DNA of 50,792 nucleotides from an uncultured Oscillospiraceae bacterium. Its GTDB lineage: Bacteria; Bacillota; Clostridia; Oscillospirales; Oscillospiraceae. The notes below the pieces were generated by a model that saw only the letters and a program-made list of their open reading frames with translations, was not told the origin of the DNA and made no database searches. The DNA lies in the NCBI GenBank assembly GCA_947629915.1, contig CANRFN010000029.1:1-50792 (forward strand), in the 5' to 3' direction. Below are positions 17,012-25,086 of the stretch, in pieces. Positions within the stretch are counted from its first letter, which is position 1; each line of letters starts with the position of its first letter. The translations under genes and the position numbers were made by a program.

Positions 17012-17629
17012 ATGGAAGAGTACCGAGGAGAAAACCGCATCAGCCTGAGAGGCATGGTAGCTGACTATCCCATTCTGTCTCATCAGAATCATCAGATCTC
17101 GTATTACACCCTTCCCCTTCGGGTGCCTCGCTTGTCCGGGACAGACGACCTGCTGAACCTGATCATGGCGGCCCCGGATCCGGGACTGTGGCTTCCCGGG
17201 CGGTGGGTGGACCTGCAGGGCGAGGTGCGCTCATACAACAACCGCTCCGGCGTGGGCAGCAGGCTGGTGGTTACCGTACTGGTGCGCAGCGCAGCCCCGG
17301 CCGCGGAGGAGAACGGGGTAAATCACCTGGTGCTGGCAGGGGCGATCTGCAGAAACCCCACCCTGCGGCGGACCCCGTTGGGCAGGGAGATTTGCGACCT
17401 TCTGTTGGCCGTGAACCGTCCCTACGGCAGAGCAGACTACCTCCCCTGTATCGCCTGGGGGTCTCTCGCGGACCACTGCGCCGATCTCCCCGTGGGCAGC
17501 AGGCTCCACCTGGAGGGCAGGCTGCAGAGCCGGCAGTACCGGAAGATCATAGACGGAGCGCCGGTTACCCGGACGGCATTTGAGGTATCCATCATGAATC
17601 TGCTGCCGGAGGAGGATGGATTGTATTGA
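17012..17629 (+). CDS. Single-stranded DNA-binding (OB-fold) family protein
   Basis: 205 residues, with GGAGTG upstream of the ATG. The C-terminal half has the SSB pattern: LAGAICRNPTLRRTPLGRE, a strand LLLAVNR, a YLPCIAWG strand, then GSRLHLEGRLQSRQY. The N-terminal half (SLRGMVADYP...RWVDLQGEVRSYN) looks like a second, more divergent OB domain. It lacks the acidic DDDIPF-type tip of replicative SSB, so it is an accessory SSB-like protein of Clostridia rather than the main SSB. Convergent with the S-layer gene. Confidence 0.7.
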   Translation: MEEYRGENRISLRGMVADYPILSHQNHQISYYTLPLRVPRLSGTDDLLNLIMAAPDPGLWLPGRWVDLQGEVRSYNNRSGVGSRLVVTVLVRSAAPAAEENGVNHLVLAGAICRNPTLRRTPLGREICDLLLAVNRPYGRADYLPCIAWGSLADHCADLPVGSRLHLEGRLQSRQYRKIIDGAPVTRTAFEVSIMNLLPEEDGLY

Positions 17630-17723
17630 TCGTCCCCCGGTCTGCAGTCTTTCCTTTGAATAGAACATAGTCCTGTCTTTCAAGCAGCATCGCCAAAGTT
17701 ACACCAATCAATCGATTCCAACG

Positions 17724-17757
17724 CAAAGAGCCGGGCCCAAATGGGCCCGGCTCTTTG
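17724..17757. terminator. Bidirectional terminator
   Basis: 16-bp perfect stem CAAAGAGCCGGGCCCA with a 2-nt loop, between convergent genes, with A-rich 5' and T-rich 3' flanks. Confidence 0.85.
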
Positions 17758-17810
17758 TTGGGTTAGGATTTCACCGAGTAGTCTTGCTCACCCTATTCAG
17801 AGGATCAAGA

Positions 17811-20800
17811 TTACTTTCTGCCATCCCAGAATTGATCGATATTGCCGTAGAACAGGTCGCCGTCCTTGTGGCTATCCAGGAAGTCCTGCGAATAGATCAC
17901 AACGACTGTGGTACCGTTGGAGTTCTGGAACACACTGACCTGATCGTTCGCGCCAGCCTTCTGCGGGTTGACTCTCTCGATGTAGTCTGCGGCCACATAA
18001 TAGTAGGCGGCGTTGTACAGGTTCATGTGGACTTTCTCGGGAACATCATTGTACTTATTCGCGAGATAATCATAGGTATATTGCCAGGAGACAATATAGT
18101 TGGAGTTCTGCTCAACGACCGTACCACGTTTAGCGTAGCAGTCAATCGCAGTGATGGTCTTACCGGTGGAATCCGTTGTGATTCTCAGCACATCGCCGAC
18201 ATCCGCGTTCTTAATCTTATCGTTATAATAGATCGCCGCAGAAGCAGTGAGAGGCAGACCCTTCATCGTGTTGGTGTTCGGGTCGACAAAGTTCACAACA
18301 GTGGTGCTGCCAATCTCATCGAGACCGCAGTAGATGCCATAGAAGGCAGTGGACAGCGGGTGACTGTTTTCAACGGCATCATCAGAGATGACAGTGATGT
18401 AGCTCACTCTGCCGTTGACTAATGTAACCAAGACATCGCGATTAGAATCGGTCGTGCCAAAGGCCTCAAACTCGTTGAATCTGTAGGTTCCGGCATACTT
18501 GATGTCCTTATAGCCATAGCCATCCGGTGTGCCCTTCAGAGAGTAAACCAGAGTGTTCTCATTCACATAGAGCTCGATCCAACCGTTGACTTTGACAACA
18601 GAGCTGGTCTCACCCTTATCAAAGATACCAGAATTGATATACTTTGTTGTCTGAGATGTGCTATCATCTTCAGCGATGGAATCAGTCTCATCCCATGTGA
18701 GCAGATATGTTGCTACTCCATCTTTATACTTGATAAACTGATGGACAAGATCATCCAGGTCGTACGTCACTACAGGCGCAGGAGTGGCAGGTGCACCCCA
18801 GGCGGTGTATACTGTGCCAATGTCCTCAGGACGCTTGCCTGCGTAAGCTCTGTTGGCATTTACCAATTCATCGTAGGTGGAATAGGCATCATAAGTGAGG
18901 TTCGGATTAAAGTCTTCAGGATCCTTTACGCTCACCGTTGTGGTAGCCATCGTCTTGTAGATAGCCTCGGTGTCCGAAGTCTCATATCCGCTGTAGAGGT
19001 CGAGAATGTAAGGCTTGCCGCCGGCCATGATATAGAAGATGAGATTCTTGTGGCTGTCCGTTACAAACTCTTTGGTCTTCATATCGACCATGACCATCGG
19101 ATGTGCATCATCAACTACGTCATACTTGTTGCCATCCAGAAGGATGGTGACATCGGCGCTTACAGTATAAACCTTGGCATCGTAGTCAAAGACATAGGAG
19201 TCATCGGCATCGGCATCCTCTGCAACGCTGCGAATGCTATACGGAGCTGCAACAGACTTCGGAGTTGTTACTTTGCCGGTTACATCAACTTCAATGTTAA
19301 CATTGAGATCCGCAATCTTTGTTACCTTCCAGACATCAGTTGCTTTAGTCAGCACCTTGTTCGTGCCATCGATTTCATACGGAAGCTCGATGGGCGTAGA
19401 GGCGCCGGTCTTTGCATTGTATGCAGTTGCCACAAACTTGAGCGTGTAATCAACGGTACCATCAATCAGCTTTGTCTGGCCAACGTTGACTGCGACATCT
19501 GTCACATAGTAGTAGTCATCAGAATAGGTGGGCGGAGCAACAGGATCAGGATCGCTCACGATCAGTGCAACCAGGCTCTTGGTGAACGGATCAAGATAGA
19601 CATCAACTGCAGTTGTGCCAGTCGTATTAATCTTGCTCACGCTATAGGTCGGAGTGGTTGTATACTGCATGAAGTAGGTAATGTAATTTGCGGGCTGATC
19701 CTTATCGGTCAGGCGAATGTACGTGCGATTCGGTGCAACCTGCGCAATGGGTGCCTGTACCAGGCAACCCTCATCGGTGAGGTTAACGTCTTCATGAACG
19801 GTGAAGGTGCCGTCCTTGTTGTACGCTACAGAGTAGAAGATCGCATCGCCCTTCTTGTAGGTATCGTCAGCCTGGTCAAGAGGCAGAGGAACCTTCTTGG
19901 CGATATAGGTCGGAGTGGTGTGGTCAAGATAGTTGTCATCTGCCCAACCACTGAACTTGTCATAAGGCAGGTAGAGGCGATCAGGAGTCTTATAGACGTC
20001 GCCGGTGCCATAGGTGTAGCCATTTGTCCAGATAGCGTCATCAATCAGGGCAGCATAATGGTGAACGATGACAACTCTCATTCTGGGCCAATTGGTATAG
20101 TTGGTGCCACTAAGAGAAGTGTCTCCAAGCGAACCTACGTCATACTTCTCATCATCGATAGCGACTCTGTCATCGGCCATCATGTAAGCTTCAACAGTGA
20201 CGCCAACGCCGCCGATCGTATCGTTATCGCTGACGCGAGTACCGTTCTTGTTATAAGCATAAGACCACGGGTCGTTAGAATCAAGCTTCTTGCCATCGAC
20301 GTAGTACTCAGTGTTTGCCCACAAATCTTTGAATGCGAAGTTGTAATAGAAGTCGGATTTGAGCTCGCTGCGAGTGACTGCCTTCGTGTAATAGGACACG
20401 ATAGCCTTGTCCTCGGTGCCGATCTGAACGGGCTCATCCTGACCCTTAACAACAGCGACCCACTTCGGGTTGGTGGGTCGACCAAACGGATCGTTCTCTA
20501 CCTTGATCTTCTTGTCAGAGGGATAGGTCTTGCCGCTGGAAATACCATAGCGATGCAGTTCCCAGTTGGCTTCGCCGAGAGTGACAGTGTCCTTCAGGTT
20601 GAGTTCTTCCTCGACATAGTCCTTGCCATCGGCCTTCAGGGTTACCACGTAGGCTTTCGGATCGGTCAGAGCATTGAAGATCAGGCCAGCCATCTGCTCA
20701 CGGGTAAGGATGTTGCTGAGAGTGAGACCCATGCCAGTGGTGATGCCCTTCTGAGAGCCGAGAACGGCAGCCTGAAGCTTAGCCTCGCTGTAGGTGTCGC

Positions 20801-21341
20801 CGAACTCACCGAGCTTGCCATAGCCGATAGCCTGCAGCAGGGCCTGAACTGCCTGGTAGCCGTCTACCTCGAGATCGGGAGAGAACTTGCCATTACCAGT
20901 GCCATGCATGGCATCGACTTCTGCCAGGTAGTTGATGTGGACAGCAGCCCAAGCGGGGGTGTCGCTGTAGGTCTTGTAGTTCTTGTACTTGGCATAAGCC
21001 TCTTCAGTGCCGTTGTCGCCAGTGCGGAGCTTGAACAGCATGACTGCCAGCTGAGCACGAGTGAGGGTGAGCTTGGGGCTAAAATTGTTTGCCGCAGCAG
21101 GAGCCTCTGTCGTGGCATCTGCAGAGTCCTCAGTCTCGGTAGCTGTTGCAGCGTCAGCAGTTGGCACGCCTTCAAAGAAACCGAGCTTTTCAAGGACTTC
21201 TACGGCTTCCTGGTACTTGGCATCGATCTGATCGGCGTCATCGAAGTCGATTTTCGCGTTAGCAGAAACCATCAGCGACACGGCCATCATGAGTGCCAGG
21301 CGTGGTTTCTTTAGGCGCTCCCTGTACCAGCCTGACTGCAA
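17811..21341 (-). CDS. S-layer-homology surface protein, 5' end altered by prophage
   Basis: A frame of 1176 codons. Residues 10-29 (RLKKPRLALMMAVSLMVSANA) are the main part of a signal peptide. Three SLH regions follow: about 32-59, 91-145 (LTLTRAQLAVMLFKL, then TYSDTPAWAAVHINYLA) and 150-230 (GYQAVQALLQAIGY, LTREQMAGLIFNAL). SLH domains bind pyruvylated secondary cell-wall polymer. The remaining 900 residues are Thr/Asp/Tyr-rich beta domains typical of S-layer subunits, and strong codon bias suggests high expression. The 5' end is odd: residues 1-9 (from a TTG at 21341) lie in phage DNA inside the integrase frame and have no proper ribosome site; the first ATG (21290) would cut the signal peptide short. 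The native start and promoter are probably at the other prophage end. Confidence 0.85.
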   Translation of the reverse strand: MQSGWYRERLKKPRLALMMAVSLMVSANAKIDFDDADQIDAKYQEAVEVLEKLGFFEGVPTADAATATETEDSADATTEAPAAANNFSPKLTLTRAQLAVMLFKLRTGDNGTEEAYAKYKNYKTYSDTPAWAAVHINYLAEVDAMHGTGNGKFSPDLEVDGYQAVQALLQAIGYGKLGEFGDTYSEAKLQAAVLGSQKGITTGMGLTLSNILTREQMAGLIFNALTDPKAYVVTLKADGKDYVEEELNLKDTVTLGEANWELHRYGISSGKTYPSDKKIKVENDPFGRPTNPKWVAVVKGQDEPVQIGTEDKAIVSYYTKAVTRSELKSDFYYNFAFKDLWANTEYYVDGKKLDSNDPWSYAYNKNGTRVSDNDTIGGVGVTVEAYMMADDRVAIDDEKYDVGSLGDTSLSGTNYTNWPRMRVVIVHHYAALIDDAIWTNGYTYGTGDVYKTPDRLYLPYDKFSGWADDNYLDHTTPTYIAKKVPLPLDQADDTYKKGDAIFYSVAYNKDGTFTVHEDVNLTDEGCLVQAPIAQVAPNRTYIRLTDKDQPANYITYFMQYTTTPTYSVSKINTTGTTAVDVYLDPFTKSLVALIVSDPDPVAPPTYSDDYYYVTDVAVNVGQTKLIDGTVDYTLKFVATAYNAKTGASTPIELPYEIDGTNKVLTKATDVWKVTKIADLNVNIEVDVTGKVTTPKSVAAPYSIRSVAEDADADDSYVFDYDAKVYTVSADVTILLDGNKYDVVDDAHPMVMVDMKTKEFVTDSHKNLIFYIMAGGKPYILDLYSGYETSDTEAIYKTMATTTVSVKDPEDFNPNLTYDAYSTYDELVNANRAYAGKRPEDIGTVYTAWGAPATPAPVVTYDLDDLVHQFIKYKDGVATYLLTWDETDSIAEDDSTSQTTKYINSGIFDKGETSSVVKVNGWIELYVNENTLVYSLKGTPDGYGYKDIKYAGTYRFNEFEAFGTTDSNRDVLVTLVNGRVSYITVISDDAVENSHPLSTAFYGIYCGLDEIGSTTVVNFVDPNTNTMKGLPLTASAAIYYNDKIKNADVGDVLRITTDSTGKTITAIDCYAKRGTVVEQNSNYIVSWQYTYDYLANKYNDVPEKVHMNLYNAAYYYVAADYIERVNPQKAGANDQVSVFQNSNGTTVVVIYSQDFLDSHKDGDLFYGNIDQFWDGRK

Positions 21342-22728
21342 CCTCTACATGGTCCGGCCAGACCGTCACCTGCTCCACCAATGCGGCGATCATGCGCCTC
21401 TGGAACTCCGGGTTTGCCCAGTCCCCGGCGGCCAGCAGGGTCAGGGCGTCCACGATGTCTTCCCGGCTGACGTCCTCCCGGACTGCCTCTGCCTCCTGGA
21501 TCGCGGCAGTGATCTCAGCCTTCTCCCGCTCCAGATCGGCCAGGCGGTCGTTGAGCGCAGGGCTCCATGCACCGGCCTCGATGGCCTTCAGGATGTTGCC
21601 GATAGCCGCCTGATGGTCCTTGAGCTGGGCACGCAGGCCGGCCAGGAGGGACTCACTGTGTGTGGGCTTGCGGGCTGCGATCACGCCGTCTGCCACTGCC
21701 TCCAGGTCTCCCATGATGTCAGATCGGATGGCATCCAGGACGGCCTCCTCCAGTTTGTCCGCCCGGATCGGCCTGCCCTGGCAGGTCTTGCCGGTGTTTC
21801 TACCGGCACATCGGTAGTACGTCCTACCGGATCCGCTTGTGCAGCCCTTTAATGCGTGGCCGCAGATGCCGCAGACAGCGCGTCCGGTGAGGAGGTATCT
21901 CTGCACACCCCCGACCGCCCGGGCATGCGTGCCGGCGATTGTGCGGGCGGCGATGGCCCTCTGTGCGGCCTCGAACGTGGCGCGGTCGATGATGGCAGGC
22001 ATGCCGCCCTCGATCCGGGTGTCCCGGTAACGGTACACCCCGGTGTACTGCTCGTTGGTGAGGATCACCCGGACACTGGAGGCAGCAAACTCCCGCCCAG
22101 TGATGGTCCGGATCCCCATGACGTTCAAGCGCTTGGATATCATTGGGAAACCGTCCCCCTGGATGCACCATGCGTAGATCTGCCGGACGTGCTCTGCCTC
22201 GGAGGCGTCAACCTGCCAGTATCCATCCACGTTTCGGTACCCAAAGGACCGGTGCCCGATGGCCTTGCCCTGCTGGGCGGTGTATGCCAAGCCGCGCTTG
22301 ACGTTTTCAGAGAGGTTGGCGCTATAATACTCTGCCATGCCCTCCAGCATGCTCTCGAGGATGATGGACTCGTTGCCATCGGTGAGCGGCTCCATGATGG
22401 AGATCAGCTGCACACCGGCGGCCTTGAGCTTGGCCTTATAGATGGCGCTGTCATAGCGGTTGCGGGCAAAGCGGTCCAGCTTCCAAACAAGCACGGCCTG
22501 CCAGTTGCCCTTGGATGCATCCCGAATCATGCGCTGGAATTCCGGCCGGGCGTCCGTGGTGCCGCTGATGGCTCGATCAGCGTAGATGGCGGCGATGGTG
22601 ATGCCGTGGGCTCGGGCGTACTGTTGGATGGCCTGGACCTGCTGTTCGATGGAGGCGTCATTTTGGTTGCCGGAGCTATAGCGGGCGTAGATAGCGGCCG
22701 CTATGACGGCAACAGCACGATTATTCAC
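21259..22728 (-). CDS. Large serine recombinase (prophage integrase)
   Basis: 489 residues from a GTG at 22728 with AAGGTGAT upstream. The resolvase catalytic domain (about 10-155) has YARYSSGNQ with nucleophile Ser 18 and the LDRFARN motif. The recombinase domain spans about 160-275; the zinc ribbon uses Cys 286, 289, 307 and 316, and a coiled coil (360-420) controls directionality in this family. It catalyses attP x attB integration and, with a directionality factor, excision. It sits at the prophage edge as expected. The last 18 or so residues (from PKETTPGTHDGRV) are encoded by the host S-layer gene sequence, so the C-terminus probably differs in the free phage. Confidence 0.93.
   Translation of the reverse strand: MNNRAVAVIAAAIYARYSSGNQNDASIEQQVQAIQQYARAHGITIAAIYADRAISGTTDARPEFQRMIRDASKGNWQAVLVWKLDRFARNRYDSAIYKAKLKAAGVQLISIMEPLTDGNESIILESMLEGMAEYYSANLSENVKRGLAYTAQQGKAIGHRSFGYRNVDGYWQVDASEAEHVRQIYAWCIQGDGFPMISKRLNVMGIRTITGREFAASSVRVILTNEQYTGVYRYRDTRIEGGMPAIIDRATFEAAQRAIAARTIAGTHARAVGGVQRYLLTGRAVCGICGHALKGCTSGSGRTYYRCAGRNTGKTCQGRPIRADKLEEAVLDAIRSDIMGDLEAVADGVIAARKPTHSESLLAGLRAQLKDHQAAIGNILKAIEAGAWSPALNDRLADLEREKAEITAAIQEAEAVREDVSREDIVDALTLLAAGDWANPEFQRRMIAALVEQVTVWPDHVEVAVRLVQGAPKETTPGTHDGRVADGFC
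21291..21341. other. Putative attL junction of the prophage
   Basis: Host S-layer signal-peptide codons and the integrase 3' end are read from the same DNA in different frames here. Left of about 21310 the sequence makes sense as S-layer protein; right of about 21330 it makes sense only as integrase. The crossover should lie between them, near CCTAAAGAAACC on the minus strand. The exact core cannot be set without attR. Confidence 0.6.
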
Positions 22729-22901
22729 GCAAAATCACCTTGCCCTTTCCGGTGTGGTTGTGGTACCATTGTGCTGCGCAGGGCTAGCGGTTGTTGGTTC
22801 CCTGGAGTCGGGATTGTGGGGAAGACATCCCGGCTCCGGGGACCGCGTAGTCTTCCCTGCAGCAGCCAGCAGGCGGCACCTTTCTTTCTCTCCATGGGCA
22901 T
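22725..22901 (-). CDS. Small ORF coupled to the integrase
   Basis: 58 codons from the ATG at 22901, preceded by AAGGAAG with 7-8 nt spacing. Its TGA (22725-22727) overlaps the integrase GTG (22726-22728), so translation would be coupled. The product is basic and Pro/Arg-rich (MERKKGAACWLLQGRLRG) with no recognised domain. Position next to a serine integrase makes an excision factor conceivable, but the low-complexity composition makes a non-coding explanation equally possible. Confidence 0.4.
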   Translation of the reverse strand: MPMERKKGAACWLLQGRLRGPRSRDVFPTIPTPGNQQPLALRSTMVPQPHRKGQGDFA

Positions 22902-22990
22902 TTGTCTACTTCCTTCAGCGCAGCTCCCTCAGTCCACTCCTGCCGGGGGAGTTGTGCTGTTTATGGGGGCGTGCCTGTGTGCGGGTGTTC

Positions 22991-23572
22991 TCATGACTTG
23001 ACCGCCTTGAACATCCGCAGATCCAGACGCACCTTGTATTTCGTGATGTACGACACCCGCGCCAGGGCGGCCCCGCCATTGGGCAGGAAGTCCCGCGCCA
23101 TGTCTGCGTGCGTGTTGACCACATCCCCGAGGTGAACGCCATCCCAGGTGTACGCCCTGACCTGATCGCCCTCCAGGACAACCTCGACATCGTCCCCGAT
23201 CTGGGCGGGCGGATAGTCTTTGTCGAACCGATCGGACCAATCAAGCGGGACACGGAGCTCCACGCTGGAATAGTGGTATTCCTTGTAAGAGCCGACCTGC
23301 AGCATGTCCTGACGGTCCCGGAGGCGCTTTCGGAATTCGTCCATGCGTTGCTGAGCGGCCGCCAGACGTGCAGCCGCATCAGCGCGGGCTTGTGCACGGG
23401 CGGCTTCCTGCTGCGCGGCCTGCTGGGCAGCCAGCTCCTTGGCCTTGCGGTCCGCCTGATAAATCTTCCAGGCCTGCCAAAAGAAGTAGAACGACACGGG
23501 GAAGAACACGATCAGCCAGAAGACTCCCCAACCGATGTAGTGCCCCATGGTGCGCGTGGGTTGTTTTACCAT
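22991..23572 (-). CDS. Membrane-anchored coiled-coil protein, possible HIRAN-like C-terminus
   Basis: 193 residues; GAAAGGAAG precedes the ATG at 23572. Residues 10-32 form one membrane helix (IGWGVFWLIVFFPVSFYFFW). Residues 38-90 are an Ala/Gln/Arg coiled coil. The C-terminal 85 residues are beta-rich (GDDVEVVLEGDQVRAY, VHLGDVVNTHADMARDFL), with spacing reminiscent of HIRAN domains; this match is weak. It lies between repressor and integrase, where lysogenic-conversion or superinfection genes are often found. Function unknown. Confidence 0.65.
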   Translation of the reverse strand: MVKQPTRTMGHYIGWGVFWLIVFFPVSFYFFWQAWKIYQADRKAKELAAQQAAQQEAARAQARADAAARLAAAQQRMDEFRKRLRDRQDMLQVGSYKEYHYSSVELRVPLDWSDRFDKDYPPAQIGDDVEVVLEGDQVRAYTWDGVHLGDVVNTHADMARDFLPNGGAALARVSYITKYKVRLDLRMFKAVKS

Positions 23573-23596
23573 GTGAATACTTCCTTTCTTTTTAAT

Positions 23597-23626
23597 AGCC
23601 CCCGGGTTGTGTGCCCGGGGGCTTTT
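23597..23626. terminator. GC-rich hairpin after the repressor gene
   Basis: 10-bp stem AGCCCCCGGG/CCCGGGGGCT with a 7-nt loop. The T run is on the plus side (CTTTTCG); on the minus strand it separates the repressor from the next gene. Confidence 0.55.
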
Positions 23627-23640
23627 CGTGTGGCCCTCAG

Positions 23641-24039
23641 CTATCCGACCTCAGCAGATGAATCGCTTTTTTTAACTCTGCCGTGGGTGATTTGATCAGA
23701 GGCGCACTCGAGTACGCGTCCCTGCCCCTCATCGTCCAATTGGTCGAACAGCCTCAGCAGCTCATCACGCCGGTCGCGATCCTTTGTGCTGGGCTGCGGG
23801 CCTGGGCTTTGCTGATCCTTAACCACTTCGAGCGGTTTGCCAGGTGTCAGAAGGAAGTCTGCCGGAACATCAAGGACTTCTGCCAGCTTTGCGATCTTGT
23901 CCCGCCTCATGTTGGCGATCATACCGCACTCCCATTTCCTGACTGTGCTCTTTCCAACTCCAACAGCATCGCCTACTTGCTGGAGCGAAAGGCCCTTTTC
24001 CTGGCGTTTGATTCGGATCAGCTCTCCAGGTTTTTCCAA
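23641..24039 (-). CDS. Prophage repressor, XRE/HTH family
   Basis: 132 residues. The frame is open to 24108, but I choose the TTG at 24039 because an ideal AGGAGGTGA ends 5 nt before it. Residues 5-60 are a Cro/C1 helix-turn-helix (GELIRIKRQEKGLSLQQVGDAVGVGKSTVRKWECG). A Pro/Ser linker and an acidic helical C-terminus (DELLRLFDQLDDEGQGRVLE) follow, probably for dimerisation; there is no LexA-type protease. It is divergent from the Cro-like gene across a control region with GTGTCC/GGACAC operators, the standard layout of a lysogeny switch. Confidence 0.85.
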   Translation of the reverse strand: MEKPGELIRIKRQEKGLSLQQVGDAVGVGKSTVRKWECGMIANMRRDKIAKLAEVLDVPADFLLTPGKPLEVVKDQQSPGPQPSTKDRDRRDELLRLFDQLDDEGQGRVLECASDQITHGRVKKSDSSAEVG

Positions 24040-24066
24040 GATTCTCACCTCCTCCTGACGTGTCCT

Positions 24067-24095
24067 ATTATAAACGGTTTGTGTCATTTTTGCAA
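24067..24095 (-). promoter_or_regulatory. Repressor promoter
   Basis: Minus-strand TTGCAA (24090-24095), 17-bp spacer, TATAAT (24067-24072). A GTGTCC half-site (24060-24065) adjoins the -10 box and GTGTC lies in the spacer. Confidence 0.7.
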
Positions 24096-24145
24096 CCCCA
24101 AAACGCATATCTGAAAAAATTTTTTCAAATCTGAGAATTTGGGGG

Positions 24146-24174
24146 TTGACGGCCGCCGGAGAATGTGGTATCCT
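24146..24174 (+). promoter_or_regulatory. Early rightward prophage promoter
   Basis: TTGACG (24146-24151), 17-bp spacer, TATCCT (24169-24174), reading into the Cro-like and early genes. Confidence 0.7.
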
Positions 24175-24178
24175 GCGG

Positions 24179-24194
24179 GTGTCCCAAAGGACAC
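24179..24194. promoter_or_regulatory. Lysogeny-switch operator
   Basis: Perfect inverted repeat GTGTCC-CAAA-GGACAC at the expected start of early transcription; repressor or Cro binding would block the promoter. Confidence 0.6.
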
Positions 24195-24246
24195 GGCTAG
24201 CCGGTTGGGAAGAAATACCAGTAACGAGGACAGGAGGTGATAACAG

Positions 24247-24453
24247 ATGGACAAGTACAGGCTGGAGTACGAGATGAAGCGAAAAGGCGTTTCGACCGAT
24301 GATTTGTGCGCACAGATTGGCATGTCAAAGGCGTCTTTCTACCGCAAGACATCGGGAGCGTCTGAGTTTACGCTCTCCGAGATCCAAAAGATTGTTGATC
24401 TGCTGGGCCTCGCGTCTCCGATCGACGTTTTTTTTGCGGACACGGTGTCCTAA
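24247..24453 (+). CDS. Cro-like HTH protein
   Basis: 68 residues; AGGAGGTGA precedes the ATG at 24247. Nearly the whole protein is one helix-turn-helix domain (RLEYEMKRKGVSTDDLCAQIGMSKASFYRKTSG). First gene of the early rightward operon, divergent from the repressor, so it is probably the antagonist in the switch. Its last codons overlap an operator-like palindrome (24438-24450). Confidence 0.8.
   Translation: MDKYRLEYEMKRKGVSTDDLCAQIGMSKASFYRKTSGASEFTLSEIQKIVDLLGLASPIDVFFADTVS
24438..24450. promoter_or_regulatory. Second operator-like palindrome
   Basis: GGACAC-G-GTGTCC, the same half-site as 24179-24194 but in opposite order, inside the Cro-like gene end; AGACAC follows at 24455. May be a secondary site for repressor or Cro. 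Confidence 0.4.
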
Positions 24454-24472
24454 AAGACACATGGAGGCCACT

Positions 24473-24652
24473 ATGAAAGACATCCCCTGCACCCTCTCCC
24501 ACCACCTCACCCATGATGATTGCCGCCGTTTGGGCCAGGCCGTCTCTGATCTTGTCTGGAAGATAGCCAGCACCATGACAGACGATGACCGGGCACGGGC
24601 AAGGCAGATCAGGGCGGAGTTGGAGGCAAAAATAACCAATGAAAGGAAGTAG
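24473..24652 (+). CDS. Small phage protein, hypothetical
   Basis: 59 residues from the ATG at 24473 (GGAGG 7 nt upstream; an in-frame ATG at 24461 lies before that ribosome site). Mostly helical and charged (DDDRARARQIRAELEAKI). No recognised family. Confidence 0.6.
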   Translation: MKDIPCTLSHHLTHDDCRRLGQAVSDLVWKIASTMTDDDRARARQIRAELEAKITNERK

Positions 24653-24656
24653 ACAG

Positions 24657-24815
24657 ATGCAAGAGCTTGCAGTTGCCATTTTGTTCCTGTTTGCCATCAT
24701 GGCGGACGGGATTGTCGAGGCAATCGGTCTGGGCGGTTTCGCCGCGGTGGCGGTGATCGTCCTAGCTGTGACGCGGGTAATGATCGAGGTGGGGCGGAAT
24801 GCGCAGCACCATTGA
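24657..24815 (+). CDS. Small membrane protein, hypothetical
   Basis: 52 residues, AAAGGAAG upstream. Two hydrophobic segments (AVAILFLFAIMA and FAAVAVIVLAVTRVMI) joined by a short loop. Overlaps the next gene by 17 nt. Phage early gene of unknown role. Confidence 0.6.
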   Translation: MQELAVAILFLFAIMADGIVEAIGLGGFAAVAVIVLAVTRVMIEVGRNAQHH

Positions 24816-25083
24816 TCGGGTGTACATCATCATCGCAGCGGTCCTGGTTGTCGCGGCACTGGTCTCACTGGTGCACCTGGCGATGCTGGGCGCGGATCCA
24901 GCTGTGAGCGCCGATCCGGTGCAAGCGCAGGTCCGAACGTCCGCCCTGCCATACCAATGGGACTGGACAGTTGACGGACAGGCACTGGCCCTGGATCCGG
25001 AGACCGGGGAGCCAGCCGTCCCGGATTGGTGGACCGGCAACGGGTGCGGGTGTGTCGATCCGGCGCTGATCGAGGGGGAGTAG
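24799..25083 (+). CDS. Single-pass membrane protein, hypothetical
   Basis: 94 residues. N-terminal membrane helix (VYIIIAAVLVVAALVSLVHL), then a hydrophilic tail with aromatic residues and two late Cys (GCGC). Probably exported tail, anchored. Ribosome site GAGGTGGGG. Function unknown. Confidence 0.6.
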   Translation: MRSTIDRVYIIIAAVLVVAALVSLVHLAMLGADPAVSADPVQAQVRTSALPYQWDWTVDGQALALDPETGEPAVPDWWTGNGCGCVDPALIEGE

Positions 25084-25086
25084 CGT

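Noticed and set aside
18741..21314. An 857-codon open frame on the plus strand
   Set aside because: It is antisense to the S-layer-homology gene, whose codon bias leaves the opposite strand open. Composition is Ile/Val-rich and unlike protein, and there is no ribosome site.
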